Source of the DNA: an uncultured Campylobacter sp.
Lineage (GTDB): Bacteria; Campylobacterota; Campylobacteria; Campylobacterales; Campylobacteraceae
Direction: 5' to 3'
Assembly: GCA_947090385.1 (NCBI GenBank)
Contig: CAMUNZ010000012.1
Span: 1-24,835 of the forward strand
Length of the DNA stretch: 24,835 nucleotides
A program made the translations under genes and the position numbers. The stretch's first letter is position 1; every line of letters begins with the position of its first letter. Under the pieces are notes generated by a model. It ran no database searches and was not told the origin of the DNA. It worked only from the letters and a program-made list of their open reading frames with translations. Below, in pieces: positions 8,694-16,279 of this stretch.

Positions 8694-9314
8694 ATGCGTA
8701 AATTTACAATTTTAGAAGCTGCTGAAAAATTAGGAGTTTCAAAAGAGGCAATTTATAATAGAATTCGCAGAAAAAGCATAAAATTTACAGAAGAAAATGG
8801 AGTAAGATATGTATTTTTAAATGAAACTTCGACTAAAAATTCCCAAAATTTTGAATATTCAATAAAAGAAAAAAAATCAGAAGATACAAATTTTATAAAT
8901 TATTTATTGCAAGAAATTTCAGAATTAAAAGCAAAAAATGAACAACTTTCGCAAGATAAAGATGAATTGTGGCGAGAAAAGGAAGATATTTTAATCCAAT
9001 CAAAAAATGAAATTAAAGAGATTTTTTTTGATAGAGATGAAAAGTTAAAATATTTTTTAAATCTACTTTCAAGCCCTAAAAATAGTAATCTTGACGAAGA
9101 AAAACAGATCGAATTTATCGACGCGCAAATCGAAGATGAATGGTTAAGCGTGGATGAATACATAAATGCCCTAGATTTAAGTCCAGAAAAAGAGAAAAAA
9201 ATTCATTTAATTTTGATGAAAAATCTGCAAAAATCAAAATTTTTAAAAGTAATTGATGGAATTTTATACATAAAAAAAGGTGTAAATATAAAACATTTTA
9301 AGGAAAAAATATGA
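8694..9314 (+). CDS. Helix-turn-helix / coiled-coil DNA-binding protein, unknown role
   Basis: Not a family I can name. The 206-residue product starts with a helix-turn-helix ('FTILEAAEKLGVSKEAIYNR', about 4-23) followed by a short beta hairpin 'GVRYVFLN', like the DNA-binding fold of MerR/excisionase-type proteins. A long charged coiled coil follows (about 65-122, rich in E, K, Q, with 'LWREKEDILIQSKNEI'). The C-terminal domain (about 148-200) has helix-helix-strand character ('WLSVDEYINAL', 'FLKVIDGILYIKKG') and could be a second winged helix. ATG at 8694 is chosen over the in-frame TTG at 8667 because GGAG lies 6 nt before it. The stop overlaps the lipoprotein gene start by 4 nt (ATGA), so the two are coupled. 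As far as I remember, C. jejuni has no gene at this spot. It may be a local regulator or a nucleoid/replication-type protein. Confidence 0.82.
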   Translation: MRKFTILEAAEKLGVSKEAIYNRIRRKSIKFTEENGVRYVFLNETSTKNSQNFEYSIKEKKSEDTNFINYLLQEISELKAKNEQLSQDKDELWREKEDILIQSKNEIKEIFFDRDEKLKYFLNLLSSPKNSNLDEEKQIEFIDAQIEDEWLSVDEYINALDLSPEKEKKIHLILMKNLQKSKFLKVIDGILYIKKGVNIKHFKEKI

Positions 9315-9904
9315 AATATATCAAAAAAATCGCTAGTTATTCGATAGTTGGCGGATTTGGAGCTATTTTAGTTGGCGGAATTTTAGGTTGTCAAGACAAC
9401 AAAGAAATTTCACAAAACGCAAAGCAAGGTGCTTTTGTCGTCATTCAAGAAATTTCGGAAGGTAAATTTCAAGTAAAAGAGGAATTTCCTAGCGAAAAAA
9501 CGAGAATTGTATTAGAAAAATTAGATGGAACTCAAAAAGTTTTAACACAAGAAGAGATGGATGCTTTAATGGCGCAAGAAAATGCAAAAATTGAAGCTGG
9601 AACTTCAAATTTGACAAATCAAAATGCGCAATTATCAAGTGGTTTATCACTTGGAGAAGCGATTTTAGCAAGCGCTGCTGGTGCGATAATAGGAAGTTGG
9701 ATAGGAAGCAAACTTTTTAATAACCAAACTTTTCAAAATCAAAGGCAAGAAGCTTATAAAAATCCATCAGCTTATTCAAGAAGTGTTGATAGTTTTAATA
9801 AAGCAAAAACTTCATCTTCAAGCACACAAAAAAGTGGAAAAAGTGGATTTTTTGGTGGTTCTAAAACTTCAACTTCAACTTCAACTTCAAATTTTGGCGG
9901 TTAA
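9311..9904 (+). CDS. UPF0323 family lipoprotein
   Basis: Predicted lipoprotein of 197 residues. The N-terminus is basic, then hydrophobic and glycine-rich, with lipobox I-L-G-C and lipidated Cys27. A soluble region of mixed strands follows ('GAFVVIQEISEGKFQVKEEF'), with 'KVLTQEEMDALMAQENAKIE' near residues 75-95. A glycine-zipper-like hydrophobic segment lies at about 118-134 ('AGAIIGSWIGSKLF'), and the tail is low-complexity Ser/Thr/Gly. This is the layout of UPF0323 proteins such as C. jejuni Cj0371, which has been linked to chemotaxis and virulence; the mechanism is unknown. It overlaps the upstream helix-turn-helix gene by 4 nt and is followed 2 nt later by the ATP-grasp gene. AAGGA precedes the ATG. 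Confidence 0.85.
   Translation: MKYIKKIASYSIVGGFGAILVGGILGCQDNKEISQNAKQGAFVVIQEISEGKFQVKEEFPSEKTRIVLEKLDGTQKVLTQEEMDALMAQENAKIEAGTSNLTNQNAQLSSGLSLGEAILASAAGAIIGSWIGSKLFNNQTFQNQRQEAYKNPSAYSRSVDSFNKAKTSSSSTQKSGKSGFFGGSKTSTSTSTSNFGG
9866..9889 (+). repeat. Hexanucleotide tandem repeat (ACTTCA) x4 inside the lipoprotein gene
   Basis: Four perfect copies of ACTTCA encode alternating Thr-Ser near the C-terminus of the UPF0323 lipoprotein. Because the unit is 6 nt, loss or gain of copies would keep the frame and change only tail length. Confidence 0.85.
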
Positions 9905-9906
9905 AA

Positions 9907-11085
9907 ATGGAATTTAAAAAATTAACACCTCTAACAAACGATTTTTTAGAAAGCGTAGGTTTTACTTGGCACACAAATGCCGATAAACAAAGTTACATTT
10001 CAGATAAAATTGTAGCAATTAGCGAAGAAGAAGCACAAAATTATTATGAAGCTTGCGAAGAACTTTATGATATGTATATAAATGCGGCACAATTTGTAAT
10101 TGATAATAATCTTTTTCACGAAATCGGCATTCCTTTTAATTTAATAGATGCTATAAAAATGAGTTGGGAAAATGATGTGCATTGGCATTTATATGGAAGA
10201 TTTGATTTAGCTGGCGGGATAGATGGCAAACAGATAAAATTGATAGAATTTAACGCCGATACACCGACTTTATTTTTCGAAACTGCGATTATGCAATGGG
10301 CGCTTTTAAAAGCTAACAAAATGGATGAAAAATTTCAATTTAATAGCCTTTATGAAAATTTGCGCGAAAATTTCAAAAGATTAGTTACTTTAAGTGACGA
10401 TACTAGCGAATTTGAACAAAATTATGACGGATGGAAAATTTTATTTAGTTGTGTTAAAGGAAGTCTTGAAGATGAAAATACAACAAAACTTTTATGCCAT
10501 ATAGCAAAAGAAGCTGGATTTGAAACAAATTTTGCCTATGTCCATGAAGTTGAGTTTAACGATGAAGATGGAGTTATTTTCAACGGCGAAACTTACGAAT
10601 ATTGGTTTAAATTGATACCTTGGGAAAGTATCGCAGTAAATGAAGGAGAGCTTGCTTTAATTTTAACAAACATCATGAAAAATCAAAAAGCAATCATTCT
10701 AAATCCAGCTTATACTTTACTTTTCCAAAGCAAAGGAATAATGAAAATTTTGTGGGATTTATATCCAAATCATCCACTTTTGTTAGAGACAAAATTTGAA
10801 CCTTTGCAAGATAAAAAATGCGTCAAAAAGCCATTTTTAGGGCGAGAAGGATCAAATATTTCAATTATTGAAAAAGACGGACAAACTAGTTTTAAAACAA
10901 ATGGAGATTATGAAAACCAAAGAGCTATTTATCAAGAATTTGTAGAATTTAATCAAGATGAAGACGGACAAAAATATCAAGCTGGATTATTTTTCGCTTA
11001 TGAAGCGTGTGGGCTAGGATTTAGAATTTCACCAAAAATTCATGATGATTTTTCAAAATTTGTGGGACATTATATAAAAAATTAA
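9907..11085 (+). CDS. Glutathionylspermidine synthase-like ATP-grasp enzyme
   Basis: Member of the GSP_synth/YgiC-YjfC family of ATP-grasp amide-bond ligases; 392 residues, normal for the single-domain family. Visible motifs are 'HLYGRFDLAGG' (about residue 95), 'LIEFNADTPT' (about 113, the acidic/Asn metal and phosphate region), 'NPAYTLLFQSKGIMKILWDL' (about 260-280) and 'KKPFLGREGSNI' (about 303-314, ATP-binding loop). The bifunctional E. coli Gss amidase domain is absent. The true substrate is not known for the short family members; glutathionylspermidine itself should not be assumed in this organism. It follows the lipoprotein gene after 2 nt and is followed after 10 nt by a dehydrogenase gene, so one operon is likely. 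Confidence 0.88.
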   Translation: MEFKKLTPLTNDFLESVGFTWHTNADKQSYISDKIVAISEEEAQNYYEACEELYDMYINAAQFVIDNNLFHEIGIPFNLIDAIKMSWENDVHWHLYGRFDLAGGIDGKQIKLIEFNADTPTLFFETAIMQWALLKANKMDEKFQFNSLYENLRENFKRLVTLSDDTSEFEQNYDGWKILFSCVKGSLEDENTTKLLCHIAKEAGFETNFAYVHEVEFNDEDGVIFNGETYEYWFKLIPWESIAVNEGELALILTNIMKNQKAIILNPAYTLLFQSKGIMKILWDLYPNHPLLLETKFEPLQDKKCVKKPFLGREGSNISIIEKDGQTSFKTNGDYENQRAIYQEFVEFNQDEDGQKYQAGLFFAYEACGLGFRISPKIHDDFSKFVGHYIKN

Positions 11086-11095
11086 AGGAGAAAAG

Positions 11096-12025
11096 ATGAA
11101 AATAGTTTTTTTGGACGCTGCCACACTTGGCAAAGCAAATTTAGAAAAAATAGAAAGACTTGGTGATTTTATTAAATATGAAACAACAAAAAAAGAAGAA
11201 ACGATTGAAAGACTAAAAGATGCCGATATCGCGATAACAAACAAAGTTTTAATAACAAAAGATGTTATAGAAAAAACAAATTTAAAACTAATTTGTGTGG
11301 CAGCAACTGGCGTGAATAATATAGATTTAGAAGCCGCAAAAATCAAAAACATACCTGTGAAAAATGTCGCATGTTACTCGACTAATTCAGTAGTTACACA
11401 AACTTACGCTACTTTGTTAGCCCTACTAACAAATATAAATTTTTATAACGAATACTCACAAAGTCCATTTGGTTGGGTAAAAAGCGAAATTTTTACAAAT
11501 GTTGATAGACCGATTTTAGAACTTGCTAACAAAAAATTCGGCGTTATAGGGCTTGGAAATATCGGGCTTGTAGTAGCAAAAATCGCAAAAGCTTTTGATT
11601 GCGAGGTTTGTTATTATTCTACTAGCGGAAAAAATCATAACAAAGATTTTAAAAGCGTTAGCTTAGATGAGTTGCTAACTACTTGCGATATCGTTAGCGT
11701 GCATTGCGCATTAAATGAAAAAACTAAAAATTTAATCGCAAAAGATGAGATTAAAAAATTAAAAAACGGCGCTGTGATTATGAATTTTGGACGAGGTGGG
11801 ATAATAAACGAAAACGACCTTGCAAATGCGATCGATACACAAAATTTAAAAGTCGGTTTAGATGTTTTAAGTCGTGAGCCAATCGAAAAAAATTCACCAT
11901 TTTTATCTGTAAAAAACAAACAAAATTTAATCATAACTCCGCATACCGCTTGGACAAGCGTAGAAGCCAGAGAAAAATTAGTAGATATAATCGCAAATAA
12001 TATACAAGAATTTTTAAATAACTAA
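11096..12025 (+). CDS. D-isomer-specific 2-hydroxyacid dehydrogenase
   Basis: NAD(P)-dependent reductase of 2-keto acids (glycerate/hydroxypyruvate or lactate type). The 309-residue product has a Rossmann motif 'GVIGLGNIG' (Gly152, Gly154, Gly157) and the catalytic triad Arg233 ('NFGRGGIINE'), Glu261 ('LSREP') and His283 ('TPHTAW'), all present. The exact substrate cannot be told from sequence. AAGGAG lies 5 nt before the ATG. It is the last gene of the plus-strand group and is convergent with uvrA across a 118-nt gap. In C. jejuni the neighbouring order, as I recall it, is the same. Confidence 0.92.
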   Translation: MKIVFLDAATLGKANLEKIERLGDFIKYETTKKEETIERLKDADIAITNKVLITKDVIEKTNLKLICVAATGVNNIDLEAAKIKNIPVKNVACYSTNSVVTQTYATLLALLTNINFYNEYSQSPFGWVKSEIFTNVDRPILELANKKFGVIGLGNIGLVVAKIAKAFDCEVCYYSTSGKNHNKDFKSVSLDELLTTCDIVSVHCALNEKTKNLIAKDEIKKLKNGAVIMNFGRGGIINENDLANAIDTQNLKVGLDVLSREPIEKNSPFLSVKNKQNLIITPHTAWTSVEAREKLVDIIANNIQEFLNN

Positions 12026-12041
12026 AATTTATCACTTTTTT

Positions 12042-12115
12042 GCGAACACGGCAAAGCATTTGACAATTTTGCGTCACTGTTTTGCCATCGTTTATTTATG
12101 CGACTATTTTTGCCT
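12042..12115. repeat. Degenerate short repeated motif in convergent gap
   Basis: The 118-nt gap (12026-12143) between the dehydrogenase and uvrA contains a block clearly richer in G+C than its surroundings. On the minus strand a motif like GGCAAAAATAGTCGCA recurs in three degenerate copies starting near 12113, 12086 and 12044, the last beginning CGCAAAAAAGTGA. A 6-bp inverted pair (GGCAAA 12050-12055, TTTGCC 12081-12086) allows a hairpin, but no T-run follows, so it is not a convincing terminator. No credible gene is seen. Confidence 0.4.
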
Positions 12116-12143
12116 GATGGAAATTAGAATTTTATTTTATTAC

Positions 12144-14954
12144 TCATTCTTCCTGTGCTAAAAATTCCCCAGTAAAAGAGCCTGTTTTTTTATAATTTTT
12201 AGCTAAATTTTGTGGTGTGCCAGTGGCTATAATTTTACCTCCAAATTCCCCGCCTTGTGGTCCCAAATCTATCAAATAATCACAATTCCTTATAACATCA
12301 AGATTGTGTTCTATAACCAAAACAGAATTTCCCATATCTACAAGTCTTTGCAAAACACCGCAAAGTTTATCAATATCAGCAAAATGAAGTCCGGTTGTAG
12401 GCTCATCTAATATATAAAGCGTCTTTCCAGTATCACTTCTACTTAACTCTTTTGCTAATTTTACACGTTGGGCTTCACCACCGCTTAAAGTCGTAGCATT
12501 TTGCCCAAGAGTTATATAACCAAGCCCAACATCTTGCATAGTTTTAAGTTTAGTTTGAATTTTTGGCACAGATCTAAAAAATTCCAAAGCTTCATCTATG
12601 CTCATATCTAAAATTTCACTTATATTTTTTCCGCGATACAAAATTTCAAGCGTTTGTTCGTTGTAACGTCGCCCTTTACAAACATCACAAATTACATTTA
12701 TATCAGGCAAAAAATGCATTTCAATTTTTATCTCGCCATCACCCGAACATTTTTCACATCGTCCGCCTTTTACATTGAAACTAAATCGCCCTATTTTGTA
12801 ACCTCTTGCCTTTGCTTCTTTTGTATTAGCAAACAAATTTCTAATCTCATCCATCGCGCCTGTATAAGTCGCTGGATTACTTCTAGGTGTTCTTCCTATC
12901 GGCGTTTGATCTAGATAAATCACTTTATCTAATTGATTTAAACCTGAAATTTTTACACCTTTTACTTTTGTGATTTTTCTTGCATGATTTAACTCTTCAA
13001 GCGCAACTGGCAAAAGCGTTTGCAAAACCAAAGATGATTTTCCGCTTCCGCTAACGCCTGTTATGCCGACTAAATTTTCAAGCGGGAATTTCGTACTTAA
13101 ATTTTTTATATTGTTTATATTTACATTTGAAATTTCAAGCCATTTTGTCTGTTTTCTATGTTTTTGATAATCTATTTTTTTAATGCCATTTATGTAAAGC
13201 GCCGTTTGAGTTTCGCTTTTTAAAAGCTCTTTTGGAGTTCCACTAAAAATAACTTCACCGCCAAATTTTCCAGCCATTGGACCGATATCGACAATATAAT
13301 CGCTATTTAAAATAGTTTTTTTATCGTGTTCAACTATGATTAATGTATTTCCTTTGCTTTGCAAATTTTTTAAAGTTTTTATAAGTTTTAAAGTATCTCT
13401 TTCGTGAAGTCCGATGCTTGGCTCATCTAAAACATACATAACGCCACTTAATCCGCTTCCTATTTGACTTGCGATTCTTATCCTTTGCGCCTCACCACCA
13501 CTAATCGTCCTTGCATCTCTTCCAAGAGTTATATAACCAAGCCCAACATCATATAAAAAATATAATCTCTCTTTTATCTCTTTTAAAATCGGCTCCATAA
13601 TTTTTTTATTTTGCAAAGAGTAATTTTTAAAATTTTCGTCATTTGAGAAAAATTTCGTGGCATTTTCAATACTCATGTCAATTATATCGGTAATCGTTTT
13701 ATTTGCTACTTTTACGGATAAATTTTGTGGTTTTAATCTATGTCCATTGCAACTTGGACAAATTTTTTCACTCATATAATCTTCTAAATCATTTTCGCTT
13801 TTTAAAATATCAAAAGCAATTTTTGCAACGCCTTCAAAAGTTCTTTTTAACCTATGTTTTTTCCATAAAAATTCAATCTCTTTTATATTTCCGTAAAGTA
13901 TTAAATTTTGTTCAATTTGTTTTAATTCGCCATAAGGTTTTTTTATATCTATGTCGTTTTGTTCGCAAAAAGCTATCAAAAATTTATAATAATAACTTTT
14001 GTTAAAGCCGTACATTATTTTTATAGCTCCGTCTTTAATAGATCGATTTTCGTCTATGATTTTTGAAAAATCTAAAGCAAATTTTATGCCAAGCCCATCA
14101 CAATCCTCGCAAGCGCCTTTTGGGCTATTGAAGCTAAAACTAAGCGGCTCAAGTGGCAAAAATGAAATTTTACAATCAAAACACGCCAAATGCTCACTAA
14201 AATGGATAAATTCTTTATCATAATTTAACTCTTTTGCGTTTGTTATTTCTATTTCAATTTCGCCAAAACTCTGTTTTAAAGCCTTTTCGACATCATCGGC
14301 GATTCTTTGACGATTATCATCGCTGATTACAACTCGATCGACTACTAATTTTATGGTATGTTTTTTTGTTTTGCTAAGTTCTATATCTTCATCTAATCTA
14401 ACCATAACGCCGTCAATCATGGCTCTTATATAGCCCAAATTTCGCAAATTTTCTAATAAATCAGCGTAAGTTCCTTTTTTTTCTCTAACGAGTGGCGCCA
14501 AAATCACGATTTTTAAATCATTTGGAAGTTTTAAAATTTCGCTTATTATGTCGCTTGCACTCATTTTTGAAATTTTTTTTCCACATTTATGACAATATTG
14601 TTCGCCAACTCGCGCATAAAGAAGTCTTAAATAATCGTAAATTTCGGTTATTGTGCCAACTGTAGATCGCGGATTTTTAGAAGTTGATTTTTGATCGATT
14701 GCGATTGCTGGAGTTAAACCTTCGATTTTTTGAACATCTGGTTTTGCAACTCTATCTAAAAATTGCCTTGCATATGAACTTAAACTTTCAACATATCGCC
14801 TTTGTCCTTCGGCATAAAGCGTATCAAAAGCAAGCGTACTTTTCCCACTTCCGCTAATTCCAGTAAAAACTATAAGTTTGTTTTTTGGAATTTCTAAATT
14901 TAGATTTTTTAAATTATTCTGTTTTGCGCCGATTATTTTTATACTATCATTCAT
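12144..14954 (-). CDS. uvrA: Excinuclease ABC subunit A
   Basis: DNA-damage recognition ATPase of nucleotide excision repair, acting with UvrB and UvrC. The 936-residue product is full length. It has two ABC ATPase halves: Walker A 'GISGSGKST' at 32-40 and 'GVSGSGKSS' at 633-641. The signature motifs are 'SGGEAQRIRIA' and 'LSGGEAQRVKLA', and the Walker B regions are 'MYVLDEPSIGLHERD' and 'LYILDEPTTGLHFAD'. Zinc-binding CxxC pairs are visible at Cys121/124, around 255-285 ('CFDC', 'CEDC') and around 730-756 ('CEKC', 'CDVC'). The ATG overlaps the msrAB stop by 4 nt, so its translation is coupled to the methionine sulfoxide reductase gene. No SOS-type operator was recognised. Confidence 0.98.
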   Translation of the reverse strand: MNDSIKIIGAKQNNLKNLNLEIPKNKLIVFTGISGSGKSTLAFDTLYAEGQRRYVESLSSYARQFLDRVAKPDVQKIEGLTPAIAIDQKSTSKNPRSTVGTITEIYDYLRLLYARVGEQYCHKCGKKISKMSASDIISEILKLPNDLKIVILAPLVREKKGTYADLLENLRNLGYIRAMIDGVMVRLDEDIELSKTKKHTIKLVVDRVVISDDNRQRIADDVEKALKQSFGEIEIEITNAKELNYDKEFIHFSEHLACFDCKISFLPLEPLSFSFNSPKGACEDCDGLGIKFALDFSKIIDENRSIKDGAIKIMYGFNKSYYYKFLIAFCEQNDIDIKKPYGELKQIEQNLILYGNIKEIEFLWKKHRLKRTFEGVAKIAFDILKSENDLEDYMSEKICPSCNGHRLKPQNLSVKVANKTITDIIDMSIENATKFFSNDENFKNYSLQNKKIMEPILKEIKERLYFLYDVGLGYITLGRDARTISGGEAQRIRIASQIGSGLSGVMYVLDEPSIGLHERDTLKLIKTLKNLQSKGNTLIIVEHDKKTILNSDYIVDIGPMAGKFGGEVIFSGTPKELLKSETQTALYINGIKKIDYQKHRKQTKWLEISNVNINNIKNLSTKFPLENLVGITGVSGSGKSSLVLQTLLPVALEELNHARKITKVKGVKISGLNQLDKVIYLDQTPIGRTPRSNPATYTGAMDEIRNLFANTKEAKARGYKIGRFSFNVKGGRCEKCSGDGEIKIEMHFLPDINVICDVCKGRRYNEQTLEILYRGKNISEILDMSIDEALEFFRSVPKIQTKLKTMQDVGLGYITLGQNATTLSGGEAQRVKLAKELSRSDTGKTLYILDEPTTGLHFADIDKLCGVLQRLVDMGNSVLVIEHNLDVIRNCDYLIDLGPQGGEFGGKIIATGTPQNLAKNYKKTGSFTGEFLAQEE

Positions 14955-15916
14955 TTTACAAACTTTTTAAATTCTTTATAACCTAATTCGTCCATTTTTT
15001 CATAAGGGATAAATTTCAAAGCTGCACCATTTATGCAATATCTCATGCCGCCTTTTTCTTTTGGACCGTCATTAAAAATATGACCCAAATGGCTATTTGC
15101 CGATTTTGATCTAACTTCTGTTCTAATCATAAAATGAGAAAAATCATTTTTAAAAATTACAAAATTTTTAAATATTGGCGCAGAAAAACTAGGCCAACCA
15201 CAACCAAAATCAAATTTATCTTTCGAGCTAAAAAGTGGCTCACCGCTAACTATATCGACATAAATTCCATCATCGAAATTATCATTTAATTCGCTTGAAA
15301 AAGGTTTTTCTGTGCCATTTTCTTGAGTGACTTTATATGAAATTTCAGACAAATTTTTTCTTAAAAATTCTTCGTTTGGTTTTATAAAAAGCGGAATTTT
15401 TGCCAAATTTAAATCAATATGGCAATATCCATTTGGATTTTTGTCTAAATAATCTTGATGATAATCCTCGGCAACCACAAAATTTCGCAGTTTTTCAACC
15501 TCAACAGCAATTTTTTTGTCAAAATTGTTTTGTTTTTTGGTTATAAAATTTTTTGCCAAATCTCCACTCTTTTTATCGACAAAATAAATTCCAGTTCTAT
15601 ATTGAAGCCCGATGTCATTTCCTTGTTTATTTACAGAAAAAGGATCTATAACGCGGAAAAAATGCTCAAAAATTTCATCTAAACTTAAAATTTTATCATC
15701 ATAAATGATTTTTAAACTCTCTGCATGTTTTGTAAATTTTAAAATTTCATATGAAGTTTTATCCAAATTACCATTTGCGTAGCCAACTTCTGTTTTTAAA
15801 ACACCATTAATTTGTTTAAAATATCCTTGCATGCCCCAAAAACAACCACCAGCTAAATAAATTTCACTTGCATTTATACTTGAAAATAACATAAAAAATA
15901 TCCAAAATTTTTTCAA
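14951..15916 (-). CDS. msrAB: Periplasmic MsrA-MsrB fusion, peptide methionine sulfoxide reductase
   Basis: Bifunctional enzyme repairing both S- and R-methionine sulfoxide. The 321-residue product has a signal peptide (Lys2-Lys3, hydrophobic 4-14, probable cleavage after Ala16), so it should act in the periplasm. The MsrA domain (about 18-170) has 'GGCFWG' with catalytic Cys25. The MsrB domain (about 178-321) has 'GEPLFSS', 'CGWPSF', 'SHLGHIFNDGP' and catalytic Cys294 in 'RYCIN'. The zinc-binding CxxC pairs of many MsrB proteins are absent ('YVDIVSGEPLF'). The start is TTG at 15916: the later ATG at 15892 has a fair GGA site but would destroy the signal peptide. It follows the small membrane gene after 3 nt and overlaps uvrA by 4 nt. 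Confidence 0.93.
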   Translation of the reverse strand: MKKFWIFFMLFSSINASEIYLAGGCFWGMQGYFKQINGVLKTEVGYANGNLDKTSYEILKFTKHAESLKIIYDDKILSLDEIFEHFFRVIDPFSVNKQGNDIGLQYRTGIYFVDKKSGDLAKNFITKKQNNFDKKIAVEVEKLRNFVVAEDYHQDYLDKNPNGYCHIDLNLAKIPLFIKPNEEFLRKNLSEISYKVTQENGTEKPFSSELNDNFDDGIYVDIVSGEPLFSSKDKFDFGCGWPSFSAPIFKNFVIFKNDFSHFMIRTEVRSKSANSHLGHIFNDGPKEKGGMRYCINGAALKFIPYEKMDELGYKEFKKFVK

Positions 15917-15919
15917 AAT

Positions 15920-16228
15920 TTAACTCAAAAATACTTTTATATTAAGAATTACAAAAAATAAAATACAAACATTGCAAACAAAAATCCATATAGAATTTCC
16001 GATTATAAATTTTGATTTTTTGAAATTTTTACTTATAAAAAAAGAGATAAAATTTGCAATCAAAATAGCTAAAATAGGTGTAAATAGTAGAATTTTAGAA
16101 TTTGAAAAAATTCCTAAAAAACACAAAATAACAAAAATATCAATAAAAATAGAAAAAATTATAGCAGTTTTAAAATTTTGATAACCCGCGAAAAAAGATG
16201 GTGGAAAAATAAAAGATAAAATTCTCAT
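15920..16228 (-). CDS. Small hypothetical membrane protein
   Basis: No family recognised. The 102-residue product is strongly hydrophobic with probably three membrane helices (about 20-41, 43-62, 74-98) separated by short basic loops ('KNFKKSK'). The start at 16228 is chosen because GGAG lies 6 nt upstream. A longer frame reaching 16297 would run through the pet terminator hairpin and into petC. It lies 3 nt upstream of msrAB in the same direction, so it probably shares that transcript. A role linked to MsrAB (membrane reductant or redox partner) is conceivable, but no cysteine pair or other motif supports it; the two cysteines seen lie within helices. Confidence 0.7.
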   Translation of the reverse strand: MRILSFIFPPSFFAGYQNFKTAIIFSIFIDIFVILCFLGIFSNSKILLFTPILAILIANFISFFISKNFKKSKFIIGNSIWIFVCNVCILFFVILNIKVFLS

Positions 16229-16238
16229 ACAAAACTCC

Positions 16239-16279
16239 AAAAAATTAAAGAATTTTGCCCCAAATTTCGGGGCAAAATT
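16239..16279 (-). terminator. Intrinsic terminator of the petABC operon
   Basis: A perfect 11-bp stem (16251-16261 with 16269-16279, including four consecutive G-C pairs) and a 7-nt loop, followed on the minus strand by CTTTAATTTTTT. Its upstream arm includes the last base of the petC stop codon. It lies only about 10-20 nt before the start of the downstream small membrane gene. Confidence 0.85.

Noticed and set aside
12050..12086. GGCAAA/TTTGCC pair as a terminator between the dehydrogenase and uvrA
   Set aside because: The stem is only 6 bp, the loop is 25 nt and no T-run follows on either strand.
12654..14223. Several open frames of 70-100 codons on the plus strand opposite uvrA, and similar ones opposite cmeB, cmeA, ccoG and the GGDEF-EAL gene
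   Set aside because: They are antisense to strongly conserved coding regions, have no ribosome sites or recognisable motifs, and arise easily in AT-rich DNA.
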